A stretch of 64,000 bases of DNA, from NCBI GenBank assembly GCA_032622095.1, contig CP136064.1, positions 136,603,954 through 136,667,953 of the forward strand. Reading direction: 5' to 3'. This document shows positions 35,927-43,712 of the stretch, piece by piece (positions within the stretch are counted from its first letter, which is position 1; every line of letters begins with the position of its first letter). The translations under genes were made by a program, and so were the position numbers. The DNA is from Siphonodentalium dalli. Lineage: Eukaryota; Mollusca; Scaphopoda; Gadilida; Siphonodentaliidae. Under the pieces are notes generated by a model. The model was not told the origin of the DNA. It ran no database searches and was given only the letters and a program-made list of their open reading frames with translations.

Positions 35927-36046
35927 ATGCCAGCTGTGTCTGTTCCTACGGAACAGTTGACTCGCCAACATGAGGACGAAAAAGTTGCTATCGTTGTAGG
36001 AGGGGTTGCCATAGGGTTAGTCACACTTTGGGTTGTGTCTAGGTGA
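35927..36046 (+). CDS. 39-residue single-pass membrane protein
   Basis: ATG at 35927 opens MPAVSVPTEQLTRQHEDEK followed by one hydrophobic span (VAIVVGGVAIGLVTLWVV) and a terminal SR before TGA at 36044. It overlaps the end of the convergent minus-strand gene at 36017 by about 30 bases. The neat charged-then-hydrophobic layout and location among other small membrane genes support it as real, but at this size chance cannot be excluded. Confidence 0.5.
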   Translation: MPAVSVPTEQLTRQHEDEKVAIVVGGVAIGLVTLWVVSR

Positions 36047-36250
36047 TAGCCATTCCCGCGCAGCGACCAGGAGCAGCCATCCGACGGCGAGGGCCAGAAC
36101 CCACATGTTTTCGGCCAACCACCCATCTGTTTTTGAGAGCCACCCGAACAGCCTCGAGACAACGGAGCCTATAATTCCAGGTAGCGCAGCTGCCGCCTTC
36201 CCAGCCAGCTTTGCTAGGACACGCCCGAGGGCCTGCAAGTGTTTTTTCAC
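36017..36250 (-). CDS. 77-residue amphipathic membrane protein
   Basis: The sequence KKHLQALGRVLAKLAGKAAA is a basic amphipathic helix; ALPGIIGSVVSRLFGWLSK continues it, and a strongly hydrophobic span (MWVLALAVGWLLLVAA) follows before a short polar end. No ATG is present: the frame starts with GTG directly after the TAG that ends the previous gene, in the same frame. Layout resembles membrane-active virion peptides (basic amphipathic helix plus transmembrane span), but no assay or family match is claimed. Confidence 0.65.
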   Translation of the reverse strand: MKKHLQALGRVLAKLAGKAAAALPGIIGSVVSRLFGWLSKTDGWLAENMWVLALAVGWLLLVAAREWLSPRHNPKCD

Positions 36251-36673
36251 CTACTCTTTGAGGCCACCCGTATCTGTCGGAGGCGGGTTAGGAACGACGG
36301 GTGGACCCCCGCCCCCACCAGTCAGCGCAAGCACTTGGGTCGATATTGCCAACCCTATCGCTGTGAGTATATAATCAATCGTAACCCCCTGTTCCCGGAA
36401 GAGTGTGCGATTGCGCTCAGCCAGTGTCGTGTCTTCGTTGAGAAACCGGTCAATCGTCTCTTTGACGCGGTTGATTTGAGTTCGGAGAGTATCCCTGGTC
36501 GTTGCGGCGGCCTCCAGGCGTGAGGTCCGTTCGTCTTCCGGGTTACGCAATCGCTCTGCGATGCGGCGCCTGGTATTCTCATCGACAGCCCCACTGTCTG
36601 CCTCTGCCAGTTTCCGCTTCTCCACTGCGATGTGCTCATCCAATGCGGATATTTTGGCTAGGTTGTTGGTCAA
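36251..36673 (-). CDS. 140-residue coiled-coil and membrane protein
   Basis: A long heptad-rich charged region (ALDEHIAVEKRKLAEADSGA, then RRRIAERLRNPEDERTSRLE and TRDTLRTQINRVKETIDRFL) precedes one hydrophobic span (IDYILTAIGLAISTQVLAL) and a Gly/Pro-rich tail (GGGGGPPVVPNPPP). The frame starts with TTG immediately after an in-frame TAG, again with no ATG. Likely a virion or membrane-anchored trimeric protein; family unknown. Confidence 0.6.
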   Translation of the reverse strand: MTNNLAKISALDEHIAVEKRKLAEADSGAVDENTRRRIAERLRNPEDERTSRLEAAATTRDTLRTQINRVKETIDRFLNEDTTLAERNRTLFREQGVTIDYILTAIGLAISTQVLALTGGGGGPPVVPNPPPTDTGGLKE

Positions 36674-37358
36674 CTAACCTCGAATGGTCTGCGTTGCCTT
36701 GTCCAGGCCCCTGAGCTCGCGGAGGTTTAATGGGGGGGGGGTCATGCATAGTTCCGATGATATCTTGAATGTCGCCATCCGTAAAGGAGGTCTCCATTCG
36801 CCCTACCACGTCCGATGCCTCTTTTGCAGATTGCCCCAGGTCTTGCAGCTCTATACTATCTGCAGCAGCAGCTACACTGTCGAGTTCATCCCTTGCTGTT
36901 TGGAGTGCTGTGATCGCCTTTGATCGCGCCCCACCCCTTCCTTCTGGGCACCAGTCAGCAAATCCCAAGTCGTCTCGGATTGCCGCAGTTCCACCCCGCC
37001 GACCGGCTATCATCGACAGCGCTAGTGGCTCACTGGTACGAGCGTTTGCGAGAATGCTATCGAGATAGGCCTTTAGTCGGAGCTGCCCGTGTGGGTCGAT
37101 CTCAAATTTTTTGGGGTCGCGGCCAAGGGCTGGTATTCGTTCCCTTCTGGCCAGGGCGCCATAAAAGTCATCAACGGCCGACTGCAGGAGTTCTTGCTGT
37201 AGTTGTGGCAGCCTGGCTGAATCTATGTTGCTGGTCCGGGTACCCATGCCAGTCGGGTCGTCCGGCTCAATGAGTGGTATTGTTTCATCTTGAGGACAAA
37301 GAGGATCCTCATCGGGTCTGATATCAGGATCAAATGTGGGGTTATCAAAGTATGCCAT
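36636..37358 (-). CDS. ~240-residue acidic-start protein of the virus-like element, frameshifted near its end
   Basis: ATG at 37358 opens MAYFDNPTFDPDIRPDEDPL, an acidic, Pro-rich head, followed by helical charged sequence (ARLPQLQQELLQSAVDDFYG, SKAITALQTARDELDSVAAA). At a run of ten G bases (plus strand 36732-36741) the frame slips: the neighbouring frame beyond the run reads RELRGLDKATQTIRG and then the TAG that abuts the next gene. So the visible C-terminus (QGPGQGNADHSRLV) is probably out of frame. The unaltered order with the two downstream genes suggests one transcript from the module at 37401. Confidence 0.6.
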   Translation of the reverse strand: MAYFDNPTFDPDIRPDEDPLCPQDETIPLIEPDDPTGMGTRTSNIDSARLPQLQQELLQSAVDDFYGALARRERIPALGRDPKKFEIDPHGQLRLKAYLDSILANARTSEPLALSMIAGRRGGTAAIRDDLGFADWCPEGRGGARSKAITALQTARDELDSVAAAADSIELQDLGQSAKEASDVVGRMETSFTDGDIQDIIGTMHDPPPIKPPRAQGPGQGNADHSRLVDQQPSQNIRIG

Positions 37359-37400
37359 AATCAATTGACAGAGTCAATTATGCATTTATATAATTGCTTC

Positions 37401-37530
37401 TCTATGTAATATATATGTATACTTGTATACATACACGTATACACAATATAATTGAAGGTAAGCCAGCTTCGATTTAATATATATGTATTACATACATGTT
37501 GTATACATACATGTATACATAAACATCACA
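37401..37530. promoter_or_regulatory. Intergenic AT-rich module, copy 3 (divergent, doubled)
   Basis: Between the minus-strand gene starting at 37358 and the capsid gene. Contains ATGTAATATATATGTATACT, CACGTATACACAATATAATT and, about 60 bases on, a second set (TATGTATTACATACATGT, TATACATACATGTATACATA). The apparent first 20 codons of the capsid frame are simply translation of this module, so the real capsid start is probably further in. Confidence 0.6.
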
Positions 37531-38797
37531 GTTTCTGAATTGCTGCAGACACAACATACCTTCGAGTCAGTACGGACGCAAACTCAACCCATACCGCAGC
37601 CTGTGGACCCCCTCGGGGTCAAAGGCATCAGACAGTCTGTTGTTATTACGAACAATCCCAGCACGATTGGGCCAAACCAACAGCTGCTTGTGAGGTTTCC
37701 CAACCTCGGCGCATATGACGTAATAGTGCGCCTAGCATTTACAATCACGCTGACCTCCACGGATCCAAACAGGACTGTGGTGCAGAACCTGGGCTGGGCT
37801 ATTGTGAAAAAGACCACAATCAAGATCAGCGGGAATGAGGTCATCTCGATCGACGACTCCGGTGTTCTCTACTGCTACCTAGACATGTGGAAGACCACAC
37901 AGGAGAGAGAAAATGCGCAGTATCAGGGAATTGATGAGTCTGCCAAACAAAATACGACAAAAATGCGCATAAAGGCAGGAGATAAAGCCAATGCCGTAGC
38001 GAAAGACAGGGCTATCGCGAAATCCTACAGGAATCGTTATTACATCCCGCTGGACCTTGAACTGGTGGAGAGTCAAATGCCCTTCTACCAAAGCGCACCC
38101 GGGGACCGACTCGAGTACGAGCTAACTTTCAATGACTTCAGCCAGGTGATCAGGACTACCGATACCGAGTCCTCTTACAAAATCGGCAACATCAGCCTGG
38201 AGTTTGACAAGGTTACCCAGCCTGAGCTGGCCCGTATGATCCGCAGCCAGTATGCAGGCCGCGTCGCAATACTTTATGACCGCATCCTCCGCCACCGCAA
38301 GGTAGTTACAAACAAAAAAGAAACACCAATGAATATCAACATCTGCGTCCCGAGTCGGAGTATGAAAGGCATCTTGTTCCTCTTCGAAGAGGCCGGAGAT
38401 CCTTTCGGCAGAAAAACCAAAGACTTCTACAATCCAAAGATCAATAAGGTTGAGATGACTGTTGAGGGCGAGCCAAACCAGCTCTACTCTCAAGGCATGC
38501 TTGCCTACCAGCAATGGGACGAAGCCAAAAAGTTCTTCGCATCATCTCCCGCCCACATACGACAGCCCGAAGTGGCGATGGTCGCACAGGATCTTTGCCA
38601 TGTGGCTTGACCTCAGGACACCTGATGACGACCAACTCCACGGTAGCGGGCGACGCATAGACAACGCATCAGAGGGTATCACAATTCAGATCACACAAGA
38701 AAAAGAGGTGGCAGGCCCACTGAACGTGTACTTGTACGTGATTATGGACGCACAACTCAACACAGGAGATGGGCGTCTTGTCTCAGCGCTTTATTAA
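37524..38797 (+). pseudogene. Major capsid protein (double jelly-roll type), one frameshift
   Basis: An open stretch of over 350 codons carries GVKGIRQSVVITNNPSTIGP, PNLGAYDVIVRLAFTITLTS, IVKKTTIKISGNEVISIDDS, NRYYIPLDLELVESQMPFYQ, GDRLEYELTFNDFSQVI and NISLEFDKVTQPELARMI. Alternating strands with conserved turn motifs and a second half that repeats the strand pattern fit the hexon-like capsid proteins of Polintons and adintoviruses. The frame closes at 38610; the last ~70 residues, from about MWLDLRTPDDDQ to GDGRLVSALY, lie in another frame after a frameshift near 38595. The ATG at 37483 falls in the intergenic module and may not be the true start. It would form the virion shell. Confidence 0.8.
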
Positions 38798-38850
38798 TTA
38801 CTACAAACGTATTACAAAGTAAGTATTACTAAGTAATAAATAAATTGAAC
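38797..38850. promoter_or_regulatory. Intergenic AT-rich module, copy 4
   Basis: ACGTATTACAAAGTAAGTAT and TACTAAGTAATAAATAAATT lie between the capsid gene end and the ATPase fragment. It keeps the TTACAAAGTAA core but lacks the TGTATACA palindromes. Confidence 0.45.
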
Positions 38851-39083
38851 AACTGCATCCAAAAGATCCCCACTCGGCCCTCATATGTGGGCAGGCTAGC
38901 TGCGGGAAAACAGTGTTCACCCTCGATCTGTTGGAGGGCCCCTACCGTGGCACGTTTCGGCACATGGTAATCCTGTGACCCACTGTGCGGCACAACAAGG
39001 CGTACCAGAGCCGGTCGTGGATATGGGCTGACCCCGAGACATATGTTACTGATCCGGGCGACCGTGACAGAGCAGATGGATGA
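38844..39083 (+). pseudogene. Packaging ATPase, N-terminal fragment with P-loop
   Basis: The frame beginning after a TAA at 38841 reads IEQLHPKDPHSALICGQASC followed by GKTVFTLDLL; GQASCGKT is a Walker A motif of the form GxxxxGKT. A strand-helix typical of FtsK/HerA-like genome-packaging ATPases follows, with a TGA at 38976 and then KAYQSRSWIWADPETYV before a final stop at 39081. The rest of the ATPase (Walker B and beyond) is missing: the next gene begins within 40 bases. This is the expected neighbour of the capsid gene and supports the virus-like identity. Confidence 0.7.
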
Positions 39084-39693
39084 TGCAGCTAGTTCCGTAG
39101 GAACTGTCGGGACGACCGCAGAACCTGCTGCGGAACGGAGAGCCACTAGCCCCACCGGTGACGACGCTGCATTGGGAAATGTTGATACTGTGCAACAACG
39201 GGTTGTGGCTGTGCATCGGCAGCGGGAAAGGCTCGCCGCACTGGCTGCATGGGGTCAGGCCAAACAGTATATGGGGAAAGCATTCACGGCAGACCACGAA
39301 GTTTTGTCGAAGAAGACAATAATTTCCTCTGAAATTTCTGCAAATCTGGAACTGATGGATGATCCAATAAATAGGGTGACCACCGCGGCTGCGCCACTAC
39401 CGGGGGATGATACCCCCAACGGAGGGGATGCCGTTCTAAAGCACATACGCAGCCACACGCCAGTGGTAAGCGCTACAAAACCAAGGACCCCAAAGGATCA
39501 CAAGAAGGTCGCAACTGGGCAAACAGGCGTCGCAGCTCGTCGGGCAAAACACGAGAAAATCCTCCAGGAGCTTCGGGAATCCAAGGCCTCTATAGAACCA
39601 GCTCCAGTAGCTATTGCTATTCCTGCCGCGGCTGCGCCGCTATTGGAGTCGCGAGAACAACGCCGTCTGCCACTGGAGGTACCCCCAGTCTAA
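39076..39693 (+). CDS. ~205-residue Ala-rich basic protein, unknown
   Basis: Open from an in-frame ATG at 39076 (MDDAASSVGTVGTTAEPAAE; a longer start at 39043 overlaps the ATPase remnant). The middle has helical charged sequence (VHRQRERLAALAAWGQAKQY, ISSEISANLELMDDPINRVT). The end is Ala/Pro-rich with Lys/Arg clusters (DHKKVATGQTGVAARRAKHE, PAPVAIAIPAAAAPLLE). It has no recognised domain. Basic, low-complexity proteins in this position could be core or DNA-condensing proteins (inference). The DNA includes one copy of the GTTCC-N3-GGAAC repeat. Confidence 0.5.
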   Translation: MDDAASSVGTVGTTAEPAAERRATSPTGDDAALGNVDTVQQRVVAVHRQRERLAALAAWGQAKQYMGKAFTADHEVLSKKTIISSEISANLELMDDPINRVTTAAAPLPGDDTPNGGDAVLKHIRSHTPVVSATKPRTPKDHKKVATGQTGVAARRAKHEKILQELRESKASIEPAPVAIAIPAAAAPLLESREQRRLPLEVPPV

Positions 39694-39772
39694 TAACAGC
39701 CGTCCTAAAGGACCTCATAATGGAACAGGAACTGCTGTACATTCGTAACTTTGGCTAGTCGGGGGCCTTGGG

Positions 39773-39916
39773 ATGTTCGGTGCGGTGTTGCTATTCCTAC
39801 GAAACTATCAGAACGTGGCCCAACAGCGTACGCAAGCACCCGTGACGCGGAGCGAAGAAGTGACACCGCAAAAAACAAAACATCAATTAAAGGATGATCC
39901 ATTTTATATGGAATAA
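39773..39916 (+). CDS. 47-residue membrane-tail protein (fragment likely)
   Basis: ATG at 39773 gives MFGAVLLFLRNYQNVAQQRT, a short hydrophobic stretch then a polar basic tail (EEVTPQKTKHQLKDDPFYME) to TAA. Upstream in frame LWLVGGLG extends the hydrophobic span back to a stop, so the original start may be lost. It is followed directly by an intergenic module. Small and tentative. Confidence 0.4.
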   Translation: MFGAVLLFLRNYQNVAQQRTQAPVTRSEEVTPQKTKHQLKDDPFYME

Positions 39917-39968
39917 TTATTACTTTGTAATTTATTACTTTGTAATATACATATATACATATATAGCA
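39914..39968. promoter_or_regulatory. Intergenic AT-rich module, copy 5
   Basis: ATTACTTTGTAATTTATTAC followed by TTTGTAATATACATATATAC stands right before the ATG at 39972. It is the clearest copy: the TTACTTTGTAAT palindrome occurs twice in 30 bases. Confidence 0.6.
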
Positions 39969-39971
39969 GAT

Positions 39972-40373
39972 ATGTCTTCCCCGAGTACTGACGGAAAGAT
40001 GCTCGTCAACGCAGCGTACCACGGCGCCGTGGTTTCTGGTCTTGCCATTGGCTACTCCCGCCTGGCCAGAATGGCTATTGGCGGTTCTTCCCCTAAACTG
40101 GACTTCACGCCCCGCGATATGGGTATGGTCGTTGTTGATGTCGCGCTCGCCTCAGCCACGAAAGATATGCTAATTAAACAGGGGCTCATTTCAGCCGATA
40201 TTATCCGGGATGTCCACGCTGCAATCCGCGAGTACACACAGGTCACGGGCAAAAATGCAGCTGAGCTTCAACTGGCCCCTGAGCCCCGGCTTTCCGACTT
40301 CTACACGCCACCACATGATAAAAAAAAAACGCGAGATAACCTTTATTGTCTTGGCATTGGCTGCAAACGGTGA
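39972..40373 (+). CDS. 133-residue hydrophobic protein of the virus-like element
   Basis: ATG at 39972 opens MSSPSTDGKMLVNAAYHGAV, followed by hydrophobic stretches (VSGLAIGYSRLARMAI, MGMVVVDVALASATKDML) and a polar C-terminal third. The reading passes a run of nine A bases at 40321-40329, where the likely original frame is lost, so the last ~15 residues are doubtful. Probably a membrane-associated virion or accessory protein. It is the last gene before the right boundary. Confidence 0.6.
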   Translation: MSSPSTDGKMLVNAAYHGAVVSGLAIGYSRLARMAIGGSSPKLDFTPRDMGMVVVDVALASATKDMLIKQGLISADIIRDVHAAIREYTQVTGKNAAELQLAPEPRLSDFYTPPHDKKKTRDNLYCLGIGCKR

Positions 40374-40380
40374 CCAAGTG

Positions 40381-40430
40381 AATATGTTATATACATATGT
40401 ATTACTTTTAATACATAATATATATAAGCC
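40381..40430. promoter_or_regulatory. Intergenic AT-rich module, copy 6 (right end)
   Basis: ATGTTATATACATATGTATT followed by ACTTTTAATACATAATATAT. It is a weaker copy located after the last gene, which would fit either a further lost gene to the right or a shared terminal sequence. Confidence 0.4.
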
Positions 40431-40439
40431 ATCACCCGC

Positions 40440-40929
40440 ATGGACAGTGTTAACGTGTAAGCATTCGGGGAAGTCCCAATATTAATAACGCATGCGATGA
40501 ATCGGCAGTGTGTGTTATTAATAGCAGGAAAAAAATCAATAATCGAGCTATACGCTCTATGCATGGTAGTCTTACAAAGCGTTATAATCATTTCTTTATT
40601 TAGTTATGCCATCACGGCTGTTAATAACCATGTCTAACCATTGCAACATACCTAGTCGAGCGAAAAATGGCCGAGATAGTAGGATGTGGTTTTTATGTTT
40701 ATTTTAATCGAAGATTCGGTACAAAATAAACTTTATGGCACAAAATAAGGATCAATTCTTGAATAACGAAGGTTTCTGATTGTTCTGTGATATATTCGAT
40801 TCTATGAAGGAACTATTAACCCAGTAGGGTAGAATTGAAAATCACGACGAATTTTTAGATTTGCTGAAAAAGCGGACACACTGAACACAGAGGTTTTTTA
40901 ATGGGAAGCCAGAGCCATTGATTTAAGAA
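40440..40929. other. Boundary region right of the virus-like element
   Basis: AT-rich, non-coding. I looked for an inverted repeat of the left edge (27130-27330) and found none that convinced me. The exact end of the element is therefore unknown. Confidence 0.4.
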
Positions 40930-41074
40930 ATGGATGTTGATTTTGTTGCGTTCCATAGAGTATGGATGCAAGTTGGTCTGACATTTTGTGTGGGTCGCGA
41001 AAGCGTTCCACACATGAAAATGTCAGACCAACTTGCATCCATACTCTATGGAACGCAACAAAATCAACATTCAT
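40930..41074. repeat. Near-perfect long hairpin, ~58-bp arms
   Basis: The left arm (40930-40987, beginning ATGGATGTTGATTTTGTTGC) is the reverse complement of the right arm (41017-41074) with a single mismatch that I can see. The loop of about 29 bases contains its own short stem (GTCGCGAAAGCG). A third, partial copy of the motif (ATGGATGCAAGTTGG) lies at 41182. Arms this similar indicate a young inverted duplication; RNA from either strand would fold into a stable hairpin. Confidence 0.9.
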
Positions 41075-41539
41075 TACTTATATTTACACTCAATCGAGTC
41101 AACTGGCAGATTAAAAGAGTTTTAAGCATCTATTTCCAACGTTATTATCGTGGCTCGGAGCAAGTTGCGTCTACACTAAAATGGATGCAAGTTGGGGTCA
41201 GCGCGCGACGTCATGTGACGTAATTTCGACCAACCAACGTCCTGCATTCATGTTCCACAACGCGAATGCATGTGTAGGTGTAAATATAAATATGTGGTGT
41301 TGAATTAAAACGATAATTAAAAACTCATAAAGTGTGTTAGATTTGGTTCTTGAATAACTTGTTCCGGGACCACTTGGTTGATATTAAGAGGTGCAAGGTC
41401 AGCTAGTGCATGTTCAGTCCCACTGAATGTTCACTTTTATTGTTACGTGTCACTCACTGCACAGTTAGGTGGCGAAACACACGGACCAACATAGAAAGCC
41501 AGTGACAATGCCTTTCTGCTTCCACATAACTGTACTCTC

Positions 41540-41880
41540 TTTTCTGTTTCAGTATCATATGTATACACGTATACACATTAACCCTGTGTTGACATTTTAC
41601 TGTGTGGACTAACCTATGGTAGGAAAGTCATTACCACTGCATCTTGGATTTAACATAATTGTACTAATTTTTCTGTTTCAGTATCATATGTATACACGTA
41701 TACATATTAACCCTGTGTTGACATTTTACTGTGTGTACAAATCTATGGTAGGAAAGGCATTACCACTACCTCTTGGATTTAACATAATTGTACTACTTTT
41801 TCTGTTTCAGTATCATATGTATACACGTATACATATTAACCCTGTGTTGACATTGTACTGTCCGGTCCAATCTATATTTA
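41540..41880 (+). repeat. ~125-bp tandem repeat, three copies
   Basis: CTGTTTCAGTATCATATGTA followed by TACACGTATACA and ATTAACCCTGTGTTGACATT repeats at about 41548, 41670 and 41800. Each unit includes CTATGGTAGGAAAG and CTTGGATTTAACATAATTGT. An open frame of 110 codons runs through it only because the unit length preserves frame in part; it is not a gene. Confidence 0.85.
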
Positions 41881-41999
41881 TAGTGGTAATACATATTTTT
41901 AGCCAGCAAGTCATACCTATTTTTAACTCAGTAATGTGCTGTCAATGAACATTCTTAAGTTGGTGTGTATTATTTTTTGCGCGTTTATGATGGAGAGAC

Positions 42000-43712
42000 T
42001 AGGCCGTCCCTGTGCCCTCCTGTGGGCACTGTAGTAATTTTTATTTATATAATTTTTTGTGTAATGTTTTCTTGCAGAATTTAATTTATTTTGGTCGCAT
42101 TGAAATTCTATGGGTATATTGGCTTGACAGCCTGTGTGTGTTTGATGTGATTTGGGGTTTTTGGGGGGTTTTGGGCTGGGAGCTTTTTTGGGGCGAATTA
42201 GGGTTTTTGGGGTGTTTTGGGCTGGGAACCTTTTATGTGCGATTTGGGGGTTCTGTGATGTTTTGGGCTGGGAGCTTTTTTGGGGCGAATTAGGGTTTTT
42301 GTGGTGCTTTTGGGATGGGAGCCTTTTTGGTGCGATTTTGGGGTTCGTGATGTTTTGGGCTGGGAGCTTCTTTTCTGAGATTTGGGGGTTCTATAAAGGT
42401 CCAATTGAGTGAGGTCATGGGGGGGGGGGGTGGAAATAACACGTAGAGATAATTTACAATAGGTTATGCAACGCATAATACATGTACATATTATGATTGC
42501 AGCATTTGTTAGCATCCAATACTTTTACATTTCATATTTTTACAATAGTTTTTTGTTATCATGTCTGTATGCAAAATCCTAAATAGATGCCTTGTCTGAT
42601 GTGTAATGTGTTCTTTTTTTGGATTGTTCCATTTTGTGGCGAAAGCATGATGGGGTAGATTTTCACTGAAGACAGTTCTTGGTGTTTCTAGGAATATGGG
42701 GTTTGGTTGTCTTTAATTTGAATTAGTTCGACTTATGAACATCATTTCAAAGGATTCAGGTAGACGGTCATAATACCAGTCATGCATAAAGACTGATGAA
42801 TGAAGAGTATGAAGATCGAATATTTTCAAAAAATTCTCCCTTTTGAAGAGTGGTTCAGTGCGGCTTCTATACTGTTTGTTGCATGTTGATCGTAATGCTC
42901 GTTTTTGCATAATAAATAAGTTCTTTACTTCTGTGACATGTCCCCAGACCTGAATACCATGAACTAAGTGGCTTTGGATTCGAGCATAATACAGAGTTTC
43001 CAGGGCTTTACTCGAGAATTTTTTTTCACTTTATTAATGCAGTATACAGCGTGTGCAATTTTCGAACAAAGTATATATATATATGTTTTTTAAGGGTCAA
43101 ATTCTCATCTATATCGATTCCAAGGAATTTTGTTGATGATTCTTGTCCAAGATTTCCTATTCGATTCAATTCAATTTTGTTCAACTTTATTTTCAGTATA
43201 TTTCATTTTTGTCGTTGTTTTGTGGGTGGATGAGCATTATTATAGTCACTCTTGTTGATATTTATAGAGAGTTTGTTGCAACAACACCAGTCAAATATTT
43301 TTCCTAATTCGTTATTGACATAACTTTGGACTAGGGCTTCATTTTTTCCACTAGTGAAGAGTGTCGTGTCATCGGCATAAGATAAAATGTCCATTGTGGT
43401 AGCATTTGACATATCATTTACATATATTAAGAAAATTATCGGCCCAATAATTAATCCTTGTTGTACACCAAATGTATTTTCCCTCAGTTTAGAGGCGCTC
43501 CCACAGTGGTCAACATATTGGTATCTTTCGTCTAGGTAGCTACGAAACGATGATTTTGCCACACCCCTGATGCCACAGTGGTTAAGTTTAGAAAGTAGAA
43601 TGTCATGACTTATCGTATATAATGCTTTAGATAGGTCTATGAAAAAAGCTTGGGTTGAGTCACTTGTTGGTTTATCGTTACTCTTTGCCACGTGGTCTAA
43701 AAGATGATGACC
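42000..43712 (-). mobile_element. 5'-truncated LINE (CR1/L2-like) with minisatellite-containing tail
   Basis: Minus strand from 43712: SDSTQAFFIDLSKALYTISH, LSKLNHCGIRGVAKSSFRSY, FGVQQGLIIGPIIFLIYVND and ILSYADDTTLF give RT domains including an intact YADD catalytic box, ending with LSININKSDYNNAH at a stop near 43203. Further RT C-terminal material (HSSVFMHDWYYDRLPESF) appears at 42713-42910. The 3' tail carries the ~45-bp tandem repeats at 42145-42405 and the CTCCTGTGGGCACTG segment shared with 28970-29170. The element begins abruptly inside a viral polymerase fragment. Confidence 0.8.
42145..42405 (+). repeat. ~45-bp minisatellite in the LINE tail
   Basis: Five to six imperfect units of GTTTTGGGCTGGGAGCTTTT plus a G/T-rich remainder (TTGGGGCGAATTAGGGTTTT). 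The copy at 28970-29170 holds only one or two such units, so unit number varies between copies. The high G content makes G-quadruplex-like structures conceivable on this strand. Confidence 0.85.

Larger units (their letters stand above)
27315..40440. mobile_element. Decayed Polinton/Maverick-like (adinto-like) integrated DNA virus
   Basis: Over about 13 kb, genes typical of large virus-like transposons occur together: a family B DNA polymerase, an SF1 helicase, a retroviral-type integrase, a major capsid protein, a packaging-ATPase P-loop fragment, and many small hydrophobic or coiled-coil proteins. Base composition (GC-rich codons, CTC/GTC/GCC) contrasts with the AT-rich host flanks. Genes are closely packed on both strands with 4-bp overlaps and short AT-rich promoter-like gaps. 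Nearly every large gene has frameshifts or stops. The outer boundaries are approximate and no long terminal inverted repeats were found. Family assignment is by motif recognition, not database search. Confidence 0.85.

Noticed and set aside
27130-40620. Long terminal inverted repeats of the viral element
   Set aside because: I compared 27130-27330 with 40380-40620 by eye and found no convincing inverted match, so no ends are claimed.
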